Positions 16,911-24,138 of a DNA stretch of 37,063 nucleotides are shown piece after piece; position 1 is the first letter of the stretch; each line of letters opens with the position of its first letter. Origin of the DNA: an uncultured bacterium (GTDB lineage Bacteria > Cyanobacteriota > Vampirovibrionia > Gastranaerophilales > Gastranaerophilaceae); contig CABRZP010000018.1 in assembly GCA_902475545.1 (NCBI GenBank), positions 1 to 37,063 of the forward strand, read 5' to 3'. The notes below the pieces were generated by a model, which made no database searches, was not told where the DNA came from, and was given only the letters and a program-made list of their open reading frames with translations. The translations under genes were made by a program, and so were the position numbers.

Positions 16911-17594
16911 ATGAAAACAGTTGCGGAAATTTTTGGAATTGAAACAACGAACGAAGAACTTTACCAAAAAGCTCTTACTCATTCATCTTATACAAAAGAA
17001 AAAGATTTGCCACATACGGATTGTTATGAGAGATTAGAATTTCTGGGCGATGCAGTTCTAAAATTAACAATCTCCGATGTATTATTTAAACTATATCCGG
17101 AAGCTCCTGAAGGAGAATTATCAAAAATAAGAGGGATTATAGTTTCTGATAATACTCTTGCTGATATTGCAAAGAAAAACGGACTTCCTGAATTGATTAT
17201 AATGAGCCGTCATGAAGAAAAACAAGGCTGTAGAAAATTAAATTCTATCTGTGCTTGTGCTTTTGAAGCAATTCTCGGAGCCTATTATCTTGATGGTAAA
17301 TTTGATGAAATTATAAAATTTATAGAAAAAACTTTTCGACCTTATATTGATGATGTAAAAAATCATTTTGAAAAATTCAATGCAAAAGCAATACTTCAAG
17401 AATATACACAAGGGCAAACAAAAACGACTCCGGTTTATACTGTCATCAATGAATCAGGTCCTCAGCATAAAAAAGAATTTGAAATAGAAGTAAAATACAA
17501 TGATGAAGTGTTAGCAATAGAAAAAGGTTCAACAAAAAAAGAAGCTGAACAAAAATGTGCTTACTCAGCTTGTAAAAAGTTAGGAATTATATAA
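16911..17594 (+). CDS. rnc: Ribonuclease III (with an altered metal ligand)
   Basis: RNase III cuts double-stranded RNA in rRNA and mRNA processing. The 227-aa protein has the N-terminal catalytic domain with YERLEFLGDAVL (Glu40, Glu43, Asp47), the second catalytic patch at residues 111-120 (NSICACAFEA, Glu119), and a C-terminal dsRNA-binding domain (about 155-227). One residue is odd. Three residues before Glu119, where family members have a metal-binding Asp (Asp114 in E. coli, Asp107 in Aquifex), the codon is TGT, giving Cys116. The other acidic ligands are present, so the gene is not simply decayed. One base separates it from cdsA and one from rpe. Confidence 0.93.
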   Translation: MKTVAEIFGIETTNEELYQKALTHSSYTKEKDLPHTDCYERLEFLGDAVLKLTISDVLFKLYPEAPEGELSKIRGIIVSDNTLADIAKKNGLPELIIMSRHEEKQGCRKLNSICACAFEAILGAYYLDGKFDEIIKFIEKTFRPYIDDVKNHFEKFNAKAILQEYTQGQTKTTPVYTVINESGPQHKKEFEIEVKYNDEVLAIEKGSTKKEAEQKCAYSACKKLGII

Positions 17595-17595
17595 A

Positions 17596-18243
17596 ATGTC
17601 AAAAATTATTGTATCACCATCAATTCTGTCAGCAGATTTTGCAAATTTAGAAAGAGATATAAAACTGGTTGAAAATAACGGAGCCGATTGGATTCATGTT
17701 GATGTTATGGACGGACATTTTGTTCCGAATATAACAATTGGAGTACCTGTTGTAAAATCATTAAAAGCAATAACAAATCTGCCATTAGATGTTCATTTAA
17801 TGATTGAAAACCCTGAAAAATATATTGAACCTTTTGCCAACGCAGGAGCTGATATTTTAACTTTCCACTATGAAGCAGTACCAAAAAATGATGTAATAAA
17901 AATAATTAATCTTATAAAATCATTTGGAATAAAAGCAGGTTTATCAATCAAACCTAAAACTTCACCGGATGAAATTTTAGAATTTTTACCGGAACTGGAT
18001 TTACTTCTTGTAATGACAGTTGAGCCTGGATTTGGCGGACAGAAGTTTATGCCTGATTGTGCCGAAAAAATTAAAATTATAAAACAAAATGCTCCGACAA
18101 CTTTAATAATTCAAGTAGATGGCGGAATTAATGATAAAACAGGAAAAATTTGCACCCAATACGGTGCAACCTCACTTGTTGCTGGGAATTATATTTATAA
18201 GTCTGATAATATAAAACAAGCAATCAATTCACTTAAGCAGTAG
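17596..18243 (+). CDS. rpe: Ribulose-phosphate 3-epimerase
   Basis: Rpe interconverts ribulose-5-phosphate and xylulose-5-phosphate in the pentose phosphate pathway. The 215-aa TIM barrel shows SPSILSADFANLE, DWIHVDVMDGHFVPN with the metal-binding His and the catalytic Asp of VDVMDG, LDVHLMIENP, MTVEPGFGGQKF and VDGGI. All active-site residues expected for the family are there. It is the last gene of the pyrH operon, one base after rnc. Its 3' end overlaps the stop of the convergent gene by 11 bp, and no terminator hairpin is evident between them. Confidence 0.97.
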   Translation: MSKIIVSPSILSADFANLERDIKLVENNGADWIHVDVMDGHFVPNITIGVPVVKSLKAITNLPLDVHLMIENPEKYIEPFANAGADILTFHYEAVPKNDVIKIINLIKSFGIKAGLSIKPKTSPDEILEFLPELDLLLVMTVEPGFGGQKFMPDCAEKIKIIKQNAPTTLIIQVDGGINDKTGKICTQYGATSLVAGNYIYKSDNIKQAINSLKQ

Positions 18244-19426
18244 GCGGCGGCTCTATATTTTCACCTTTTCTTATTTTACGTTTTAAAATTTCATCAATAT
18301 TAGTTGATGATTGAGCCGTAGTATCAGAACCATCGTTTACAGCTGTTTTATCATCGTTCTTTCCATCTTTTTCATCGGTTGAAGCTTTAATTTCTTCATC
18401 TCCTGAGTTTTCATCATTAGAATCTTTTGGTGATGGGTTACCTTCAACTCCGGTTTTAGCCTGAACTTCCTGCTTAAATGAAGAGGCAGCAGAAAGATTA
18501 CTTGTATTAACACTGAGAGCTTGTGCTTGCAATTGGTTTGTAGCTTCTGCAGCTCCCACAGCACCTTCACCTGCATTAACAGCAGCTTTACCTATAATTC
18601 GGTCAATTATAGCCCAAATCCAATATCGTTGAGCTGAAGCTATCAGTTCAGTACCAACATTAATTGTTTCATTACCAAAATCTAGTGCATTGCTCATAAC
18701 TGGAGATTGTTCATTGATAACAGCTTCAAAACCCGTTAAATCTCCCTCGGTACCGGAAATTTGAGATTGTCCTTGAGTACCATATTTTTCAAGCTGTTTT
18801 TGTAATTGATTTATTTTAGAAAAAGTTGTTTTATCGCTTTTATCATCATTAAGCTTTGCAACTTCACCTTTAAGTTCATTCTGAGTTTCTTCAGCTTTTG
18901 AAAGCAAATCATTCATATAATTTTCAAGACTTTCTATCTCATTGACGGAAGCCGTTTCAACCGCAGAAATTAAAGCTGCAGATTCCAGTACAGATTTTTG
19001 ATTTTCTTTACTGTCTCCTGTAAAAATTATTGCCTGTTTTCGCAAATTTGTACCATTTTCTTGTAATTCCTGCCGCTTTTGCTGAGCTGCAGTTTTTTCT
19101 TCCTCCGTTTGAGGGGTATCAGTTTCTGAAGTAGAAGAATCCTCATTTACAGATGTATCTTCCACGCCTTCAGCTGTTTGTGAAGAGGTTTCTGGTGTAG
19201 AACTTTCCGGTGTAGAAGTTTGAGAAGTCGTAGGTGAAGTAGAAGATGCCTTTTCATAAGTAACATCATCGTTAGTTTCCAACGAGGCTAAAAATTCTTT
19301 TGCCCATTGAATATATTGGGTTGGAACTTCAACCCCCTGTTGATCATATTTAACTATTTCTTTTGCAGTTAATCGCCGCCAATCTATCTGTTTTGGAGAA
19401 ACTGCACTTATTCTTGCAACATCCAT
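18233..19426 (-). CDS. Unrecognised protein with Ser/Thr-rich linker and coiled coil (397 aa)
   Basis: No family recognised. Four zones can be seen. Residues 1-50 are a short ordered helical head (PKQIDWRRLTAKEIVKYDQQ). Residues ~58-110 are a Ser/Thr/Pro/Glu-rich low-complexity linker (SSTSPTTSQTSTPESSTPET). Residues ~140-215 form a charged helical or coiled-coil stretch. Residues ~258-300 are an amphipathic Ala/Gly-rich segment (YWIWAIIDRIIGKAAVNAGE) that might touch a membrane. The tail is acidic and disordered. There is no classical signal peptide and no Cys. AAGGCAG lies just before the ATG. Such a layout suggests an envelope or secreted structural protein, but this is inference. Confidence 0.72.
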   Translation of the reverse strand: MDVARISAVSPKQIDWRRLTAKEIVKYDQQGVEVPTQYIQWAKEFLASLETNDDVTYEKASSTSPTTSQTSTPESSTPETSSQTAEGVEDTSVNEDSSTSETDTPQTEEEKTAAQQKRQELQENGTNLRKQAIIFTGDSKENQKSVLESAALISAVETASVNEIESLENYMNDLLSKAEETQNELKGEVAKLNDDKSDKTTFSKINQLQKQLEKYGTQGQSQISGTEGDLTGFEAVINEQSPVMSNALDFGNETINVGTELIASAQRYWIWAIIDRIIGKAAVNAGEGAVGAAEATNQLQAQALSVNTSNLSAASSFKQEVQAKTGVEGNPSPKDSNDENSGDEEIKASTDEKDGKNDDKTAVNDGSDTTAQSSTNIDEILKRKIRKGENIEPPPTA

Positions 19427-19528
19427 AGTTCTGCCTTGTTTTTATATAAATTACGGCACTATTAACTGAAAACTTTAAAAATTTTGGGAATTGTTAACAA
19501 AGATTAATTTAATCCTATGATTAAATGA

Positions 19529-19555
19529 TTGAAATTTTAAGAATAAGTGTATAAT
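19529..19555 (+). promoter_or_regulatory. Promoter upstream of cdd
   Basis: TTGAAA (19529-19534) and a perfect TATAAT (19550-19555) are separated by 15 bp, slightly short of the ideal 17. The start site would lie near 19562, followed by AAAAAGGA and the cdd ATG at 19588. Confidence 0.55.
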
Positions 19556-19587
19556 TAAGAAACAGAAAATGATAAAAAGGACAAATT

Positions 19588-19974
19588 ATGACCTATGAAA
19601 ATTTAATGGAAAAAGCTATTGAAGCTTCAAAAAATGCATATATTCCATATTCAAAATTCCCTGTCGGAGCTTGCGTTTTAACAGAAAATGACAATACTTA
19701 TACCGGTTGCAACTTTGAAAATGCGAGTTTTGGAATGACTATTTGTGCAGAAAGAAATGCTATAGGTACCGCAATTGCAAACGGAGAACGTATAGTAAAA
19801 GCTATAGCTATTTACTCTCCTAATATGGATAATTGCACACCTTGCGGAGCTTGCAGACAAGTCCTTCACGAATTTTGCCATAACGATGCAGAATTGGACG
19901 TAATTGTTAAAATTAATAACGAATTAAAAGTCTATACTTTAGCAGAATTACTGCCTCAAAGTTTTTCATTATAA
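19588..19974 (+). CDS. cdd: Cytidine deaminase
   Basis: Cdd hydrolyses cytidine and deoxycytidine to (deoxy)uridine in pyrimidine salvage. At 128 aa it is the short, homotetrameric zinc form. The zinc ligands and catalytic Glu are visible: Cys53-Ala-Glu55 in TICAERNA, and Cys86 and Cys89 in PCGACRQVL. The substrate loop NFENASFG is at 42-49. AAAAGGA precedes the ATG. It is followed two bases later by a small zinc-ribbon-like gene, so the two are probably one transcript. Confidence 0.96.
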   Translation: MTYENLMEKAIEASKNAYIPYSKFPVGACVLTENDNTYTGCNFENASFGMTICAERNAIGTAIANGERIVKAIAIYSPNMDNCTPCGACRQVLHEFCHNDAELDVIVKINNELKVYTLAELLPQSFSL

Positions 19975-19976
19975 AC

Positions 19977-20216
19977 ATGTACATATTTGAATTAATTACA
20001 CAATTATTTAAAAAGAAAAAAGAAAATCACCCAATTGAACAAATTTTTGAACAAAACGATAATGAGTCCTTTAATGACGAAGACTGTAATCATTTTTTTA
20101 TGCCCATAGACAGTACTAATACGATGTTTGCCTGCAAATACTGCGGACTTGTTGTGCCAAAAGAAAAATTAAAAGATAAAAATATATTCAAAACCGAATA
20201 TAAAAAATATTATTGA
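19977..20216 (+). CDS. Small zinc-ribbon-like protein (79 aa)
   Basis: No named family. The C-terminal half has Cys37 and His39 (DCNHFF) and Cys53 and Cys56 (ACKYCG), spaced as in a small zinc ribbon. The first part is a short hydrophobic helix followed by KKKKE. There is no ribosome site of its own. The gene begins two bases after the cdd stop, so it would rely on coupling to cdd. The metal-site pattern and the tight spacing are the main support that it is a real gene. Confidence 0.62.
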   Translation: MYIFELITQLFKKKKENHPIEQIFEQNDNESFNDEDCNHFFMPIDSTNTMFACKYCGLVVPKEKLKDKNIFKTEYKKYY

Positions 20217-20293
20217 TACATTATTTAATAGCGACCTGTAGATTGTAAAACTCTTTTATTTCAGAAATGCTATCTATGAAAGGAGTTTTTACT

Positions 20294-20584
20294 ATGGCTA
20301 AAAATCTAGGCGAAGTAATTAATAACATTATGGAAGAAAATTCCAGCAATCGAGTTTTAATTTTAACAAATCACTTACAAATTATTGGTACAATCCACGA
20401 ATACCATAACAAATGCGACAATTGTCACGATTGTTTAATTGGATTGAAAGATGTAAAAATAGGCAGAATTGAAGATATTTGCACCTGCAACGAAGACGGC
20501 TGCCAATGTAATGTTAATGTTTATAAAGAATTTGATTGGTTCAATATTAGCGTACATTCAATTATCGGATTCAGCATTATATAA
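20294..20584 (+). CDS. Small Cys-rich protein (96 aa)
   Basis: No family recognised. Seven Cys fall in two clusters, CDNCHDC (41-47) and CTCNEDGCQC (63-72), set in a beta-rich context (RVLILTNHLQIIGTIHEY, LIGLKDVKIGRI). This looks like a small SH3/LSm-like barrel carrying one or two metal sites. It could bind zinc or a cluster; which one is unknown. Start: ATG at 20294, because AAAGGAG (20279-20285) lies eight bases upstream. The in-frame ATG at 20267 has no ribosome site and would translate through that element. A strong terminator begins inside the stop region. Confidence 0.68.
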   Translation: MAKNLGEVINNIMEENSSNRVLILTNHLQIIGTIHEYHNKCDNCHDCLIGLKDVKIGRIEDICTCNEDGCQCNVNVYKEFDWFNISVHSIIGFSII

Positions 20585-20626
20585 ATTTAAAAGAGGAAGC
20601 CTGTTGACTTCCTCTTTTAAATTTAT
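20581..20626. terminator. Bidirectional terminator with a 19-bp perfect stem
   Basis: The arm at 20581-20599 (ending TTTAAAAGAGGAAG) pairs without mismatch with 20608-20626 (beginning CTTCCTCTTTTAAA) around an eight-base loop. The A/T-rich outer stem gives a T-tract on either strand. It can end both the Cys-rich gene and the convergent rpsU. Confidence 0.9.
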
Positions 20627-20635
20627 TAACAAACC

Positions 20636-20809
20636 TTATACTTTTCTCTTACGAGCAGCTTCAGATTTATGTTTTCTTTTAACGCTTGGCTTTTCATATC
20701 TTTCGCGTTTTTTTACTTCAGAAAGAATACCAGCTTTTTGAATTTTCTTTTTGAAACGTCTTAAAGCACTTTCGATACTTTCGTTTTCGCCTACTTTAAC
20801 TTCTGCCAT
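20636..20809 (-). CDS. rpsU: 30S ribosomal protein S21
   Basis: The reverse strand encodes a 57-aa, very basic protein that starts MAEVKVGENESIESALRRFK and ends AARKRKV. S21 landmarks are the N-terminal strand with an E-x-x-x-x-ALRRFK helix, then RERYEKPSVKRK. S21 binds the 30S platform near the anti-Shine-Dalgarno region and helps initiation. The start has a good ribosome site (AAAGGTGGTG) nine bases upstream. Its 10-bp end-to-end distance from the terminator and its own promoter (20849-20877) suggest a single-gene unit. The gene is short and easily missed by length cut-offs. Confidence 0.95.
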   Translation of the reverse strand: MAEVKVGENESIESALRRFKKKIQKAGILSEVKKRERYEKPSVKRKHKSEAARKRKV

Positions 20810-20848
20810 TTATATTTTCACCACCTTTATAGCTTATTTTACATTGCT

Positions 20849-20877
20849 AGTATAGTATAAAAAACAAAAAATATCAA
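20849..20877 (-). promoter_or_regulatory. Promoter of rpsU
   Basis: On the minus strand, TTGATA (20872-20877) and TATACT (20849-20854) are five-of-six matches to the -35 and -10 consensus, with a 17-bp spacer. The predicted start near 20842 gives a leader of about 33 nt that contains the ribosome site. Confidence 0.7.
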
Positions 20878-21051
20878 GATTGCCATATAAATAAAGGTTT
20901 TCTTAATAAATTTTAACCTAAAAAGCAAATTTATAAACTTGTTTAAACTTATTTGTCCTGAATAATAACGATAAAGTTTTAACATTTCAAGATGTAAAAT
21001 ACGATTCAAATAAAAAATTATTTATATTTGAAACAACAATATCTTAATAGA

Positions 21052-21285
21052 CTATTTGCCATTAAAATAGTCGCAAATCAATCTTTCTTGTCTAGGAAGC
21101 AGATGTTTAATCCGATTTACAAGGGAATTATTTTGTAAATCTTCTAACTGTTTTTTCAAAATAGCCTTTTCAATCAACACTTTATTGTATAAATCTGAAC
21201 AAACTTCACTTTTATCAATATGCTCACGCAATTTCGCCAGTTGTATTTCTTTTTCTCGTATAGAAGAAATAAGTTCTCGTTTCAC
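21052..21285 (-). CDS. Unrecognised small coiled-coil protein (77 aa)
   Basis: No family recognised. Residues ~5-52 are a charged helix with heptad-like spacing (IREKEIQLAKLREHI, KAILKKQLEDLQ), so a coiled-coil dimer is likely. The tail is RLICDYFNGK with a second Cys. The start codon is GTG, with AGAGG ten bases upstream, which is acceptable. There is no clear terminator after it and no strong neighbour link. Translation is plausible rather than proven, and the function is unknown. Confidence 0.55.
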   Translation of the reverse strand: MKRELISSIREKEIQLAKLREHIDKSEVCSDLYNKVLIEKAILKKQLEDLQNNSLVNRIKHLLPRQERLICDYFNGK

Positions 21286-21340
21286 GTTGAATAAACCTCT
21301 TATATATCACTCTTAAAGAATAAACTGTTCTTAAGAATTT

Positions 21341-21364
21341 AAAATCAACTTTTTAGGTGATTTT
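21341..21364 (-). terminator. Weak hairpin after the 2-oxoacid oxidoreductase operon
   Basis: AAAATCA (21341-21347) and TGATTTT (21358-21364) can pair around a ten-base loop just past the stop of the gamma subunit. The stem is A/T-rich, and in the direction of transcription it ends in TTTT followed by AAATTC. It may be a weak terminator. Confidence 0.35.
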
Positions 21365-21367
21365 GAA

Positions 21368-21916
21368 TTAAACTTTCAATAAATCATACTCATAACCGAG
21401 TTTTAACGCTTCAATATTTTTAGGAATTAAATTTTTTCTATGAGGCGGAATAACATTATACAGGGCTTTTTCAAGAGTCTGTAAAGAAACGAGTCCGCTT
21501 GCTGAAGATAAAATACCTAATGCAAGGATATTAGACATTTTAATATTTCCTAATTTTTCCTCAGCCATTTGAGTGATTGGAGCAAAAATATAATTAATAT
21601 CAGTTCTGGTTTTAACTTCCTTTGCAAGAGAAGTATTAACAATTATAGTTCCACCTTTACGAACTATCGGTGTAAATCTGTCAAATGATGCCTGATTTAA
21701 AACAACAATATAATCAGCATGAGATTTTTGTACAGCACTAACATCTTCATCAGCCATGACAACAGAACAATTAACGGTCCCCCCTCTCATTTCTGCACCG
21801 TAAGAAGGATACCAGGTAACTTTTTTATCATCAAGCATAAAGCCGTTAGCAAGAACTTCTCCTGCCAATAAAACACCTTGTCCGCCAAATCCTGCAATTA
21901 TAAAATCTTTTTCCAT
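21368..21916 (-). CDS. 2-oxoacid:ferredoxin oxidoreductase, gamma subunit
   Basis: This 182-aa subunit belongs to the POR/KOR/VOR gamma family, which forms part of the CoA- and electron-transfer module of these anaerobic enzymes. Landmarks are the N-terminal GFGGQGVLLAGEVLANG, SYGAEMRGG followed by TVNCSVV, and the later NILALGILS. The complex decarboxylates a 2-oxo acid, forms the acyl-CoA and reduces ferredoxin in the cytoplasm. It is the last gene of the order delta-alpha-beta-gamma, 11 bp after the beta gene. AAGGA precedes the ATG. Substrate type (2-oxoglutarate or branched-chain) is not set by this subunit. Confidence 0.93.
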   Translation of the reverse strand: MEKDFIIAGFGGQGVLLAGEVLANGFMLDDKKVTWYPSYGAEMRGGTVNCSVVMADEDVSAVQKSHADYIVVLNQASFDRFTPIVRKGGTIIVNTSLAKEVKTRTDINYIFAPITQMAEEKLGNIKMSNILALGILSSASGLVSLQTLEKALYNVIPPHRKNLIPKNIEALKLGYEYDLLKV

Positions 21917-21927
21917 AAAACTTATCC

Positions 21928-22680
21928 TTAATTTTCAGCTGTGATATCTTTATAGACACCAGGTTTAAATACTTCCATCATCTCAGTTCTAACTCGTTCA
22001 TGAGCTTGTTCAGGAGTCATTCTCCAATTTGTAGGGCAACTTGACAGAATTTCGACAAATCCTAGTCCTAACCCTTTCATTTGAACTTCAAAAGCTTTTT
22101 TAATAGCTTGTTTAGCCTTTCTTATATTAGCAACAGTATCAAGGGAAACTCTTGCACTAAATGCCGTTCCGTCACATAATGCCATATGTTCAGCTATTTT
22201 AATCGGGTACCCGTAATATTCCAAATTTCTACCTGTTGGAGAAGTTGTTGTTACCTGTCCCAATAATGTAGTTGGTCCCAATTGACCGCCGGTCATTCCG
22301 TAAGTTGTATTATTTATACAAATTGCGGAAATATTTTCGCCACGCAATGCTGCATGTAAACTTTCAGCAAGCCCAATTGACGCAAAATCGCCATCACCTT
22401 GATATGTAAAAACAAATTTATCAGGTCTGGCACGTTTTACACCTGTTGCAACAGCCATTGCTCGACCATGCGGAGCTTCTATTGAGTCAACATTCAGAAA
22501 ATCATAAGTTGTAACAGAACAACCAATGGAAGCTGCAAGAATAGTATTTTCAGTTAAACCAAGCTCATCAAGAACTTCTCCAACTAATCTAACTGCTACA
22601 CCATGGTCACAACCCGGACAAAAAGTATATTTTACATCCTTCTTAAAAGAATCAGGGATTTTAAAAACTTGTGTTTCCAT
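21928..22680 (-). CDS. 2-oxoacid:ferredoxin oxidoreductase, beta (thiamine-diphosphate) subunit
   Basis: This 250-aa subunit binds thiamine diphosphate. CPGCDHGVAVRLV sits near the N-terminus, and the cofactor motif GDGDFASIG is followed by the metal-binding AICINNTTYGMTGGQ. The TTSPTGRN segment is typical of KorB/VorA-like proteins rather than of pyruvate-specific enzymes. There is no cluster-binding CxxC pair of the long PorB type apart from the N-terminal Cys residues. Its ATG overlaps the alpha-subunit stop by one base (TAATG), so the two are made in equal amounts. GGAG precedes the ATG. Confidence 0.94.
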   Translation of the reverse strand: METQVFKIPDSFKKDVKYTFCPGCDHGVAVRLVGEVLDELGLTENTILAASIGCSVTTYDFLNVDSIEAPHGRAMAVATGVKRARPDKFVFTYQGDGDFASIGLAESLHAALRGENISAICINNTTYGMTGGQLGPTTLLGQVTTTSPTGRNLEYYGYPIKIAEHMALCDGTAFSARVSLDTVANIRKAKQAIKKAFEVQMKGLGLGFVEILSSCPTNWRMTPEQAHERVRTEMMEVFKPGVYKDITAEN

Positions 22681-23750
22681 TATATCAACTCCTCAATTTC
22701 GGCTGTAATATCTTCAGGAGCCGGAGGTGCTCCAACACCTTTATTAATCAATTCTACTGGAACTGTTCCGTTAACTGCCAATTTTACATCCTGAACCATT
22801 TGTCCCATATTTACCTCAACTACAATAAATTTCTTCACTTTAGCTGATAATTCTTTTAAACGCTTGTTAGGGAACGGATATAATGTAACAGGTCTGAATA
22901 TACCAACTTTCAATCCTTTTTCCCTGCACATTTTTGCAGCAGTTCTAACATTTCGAGAAGTACTACCAAAACTTACAAGAACAATATCTGCATCTTCAGT
23001 ATTGTCTTCTTCCCATTCTGTTTCATTATCTTCGATAGTCTTGTATTTAACATTATACAAGTTATCAAGGAATTCACATTGTTTATCTGCCAAAGGTGCA
23101 TAAGAACGAATTATTCTGCCATCTCTACCTTTTGCTCCGGATAAAGCCCATTCAGAATTATCAACTTCAGGATACGGATATGGCTTAAACTCAACAGGTT
23201 CCATCATTTGTCCCAATAAACCATCCGCCAATAAAATTGCAGGATTTTTGTATTTGTGTGCAAGATAAAAAGCTTTATATGTTAAATCAACGCATTCCTG
23301 AACGGTTGAAGGAGCAAGAACGATAATTTTATAATCACCGTTACCCCCGCCTTTTGTAGATTGGAAATAATCTCCTTGAGAAGGATAGATATTTCCCAAT
23401 CCAGGTCCGCCTCTCATAACACTGACCAATACAACCGGTAATTGATCTGCTGTTGCATAAGATAAGGCTTCCTGCATAAGAGCAACTGCACAAGAAGATG
23501 ATGAAGACATTGCCTTAACACCTGTAGAACATGCTCCAAGTGTCATATTTATTGCAGCAAGTTCACTTTCAGCAGATACATACGCTCTGCCTAATTCTTG
23601 CATTTTACCGCTCATAAACTCACCGATTTCACTCTGCGGAGTAATAGGATACCCAAAATAGCATTGACAGCCTGCAAGAACAGCAGCATTTGCTATTGCA
23701 TAGTTTCCTTTCATTAAAACTTTTTTACCAGTTATACATTCAACAACCAT
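22680..23750 (-). CDS. vorB: 2-oxoacid:ferredoxin oxidoreductase, alpha subunit (VorB-like)
   Basis: The 356-aa alpha subunit binds the 2-oxo acid and the pyrimidine side of thiamine diphosphate. Landmarks are MKGNYAIANAAVLAGCQ, FGYPITPQSEIGEFM, STGVKAMSSSSSCAVALMQE, MRGGPGLGN followed by IYPSQGDYFQST, and a C-terminal transketolase-like domain with VSFGSTSRNVRTA. The closest match in my memory is subunit VorB of branched-chain 2-oxoacid:ferredoxin oxidoreductase (3-methyl-2-oxobutanoate dehydrogenase). A 2-oxoglutarate enzyme (KorA) remains possible. It follows the ferredoxin subunit by four bases. The product acyl-CoAs and reduced ferredoxin would feed fermentation. Confidence 0.93.
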   Translation of the reverse strand: MVVECITGKKVLMKGNYAIANAAVLAGCQCYFGYPITPQSEIGEFMSGKMQELGRAYVSAESELAAINMTLGACSTGVKAMSSSSSCAVALMQEALSYATADQLPVVLVSVMRGGPGLGNIYPSQGDYFQSTKGGGNGDYKIIVLAPSTVQECVDLTYKAFYLAHKYKNPAILLADGLLGQMMEPVEFKPYPYPEVDNSEWALSGAKGRDGRIIRSYAPLADKQCEFLDNLYNVKYKTIEDNETEWEEDNTEDADIVLVSFGSTSRNVRTAAKMCREKGLKVGIFRPVTLYPFPNKRLKELSAKVKKFIVVEVNMGQMVQDVKLAVNGTVPVELINKGVGAPPAPEDITAEIEELI

Positions 23751-23754
23751 TAAT

Positions 23755-23967
23755 CTATCCTCTGTATACTTCTGTAATAGCCAAATCCGGACATCTCATT
23801 GCACACATTGCACAACCCAGACATTCATTATTAGGATCATAAAACTCAACAATCTTATTTCCCAGTTTATTTGTTTTGTCACTAACTCTTAAAAGATTTT
23901 TAGGGCATTCTTTTATACATAAATAACAAGCCTTACACTTAATTCCATCAATAACTATGTGACTCAT
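23755..23967 (-). CDS. 2-oxoacid:ferredoxin oxidoreductase, delta (2x[4Fe-4S] ferredoxin) subunit
   Basis: This 70-aa protein has two classical cluster motifs of the CxxCxxCxxxCP type: CKACYLCIKECP (Cys11, 14, 17, 21) and CLGCAMCAMRCP. It passes electrons from the thiamine centre to external ferredoxin. Start: ATG at 23967 has AGAGG five bases upstream. The in-frame TTG at 23982 has no site and would translate that element, so it is rejected. It is the first gene of the delta-alpha-beta-gamma operon, with a likely promoter at 23998-24006. Confidence 0.94.
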   Translation of the reverse strand: MSHIVIDGIKCKACYLCIKECPKNLLRVSDKTNKLGNKIVEFYDPNNECLGCAMCAMRCPDLAITEVYRG

Positions 23968-23997
23968 AATCCCCTCTTTCAAATCTATCTCAATAGT

Positions 23998-24006
23998 ATT
24001 TTAACA
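23998..24006 (-). promoter_or_regulatory. Extended -10 promoter of the oxidoreductase operon
   Basis: On the minus strand, TGTTAAAAT forms an extended -10 (TGn plus TAAAAT, five of six matches). No good -35 is seen at the right distance. The start site would be near 23991, leaving a leader of about 24 nt with the GAGGGG ribosome site. Confidence 0.5.
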
Positions 24007-24073
24007 CTAATACTAATTTTGAAATACAATTTCTTTTTATTCTTAACATTTGTAATAAATATGTGTAATAAAA

Positions 24074-24102
24074 TTTACTAAAAAACACAAGCCTGATAGA
24101 AT
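24074..24102 (+). promoter_or_regulatory. Promoter of the giant coiled-coil gene
   Basis: TTTACT (24074-24079) and TAGAAT (24097-24102) are separated by 17 bp, and TGA immediately before TAGAAT makes it an extended -10. The start is expected near 24109. AAGGA lies seven bases before the ATG at 24139. Confidence 0.65.
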
Positions 24103-24138
24103 TAGCATGTAGGGATATATATTTTTAAGGACTAAGAA

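Noticed and set aside
20469..20741. 90-codon plus-strand open frame across the terminator and antisense to rpsU
   Set aside because: It overlaps the Cys-rich gene, crosses a perfect 19-bp terminator stem and runs antisense to the S21 gene.
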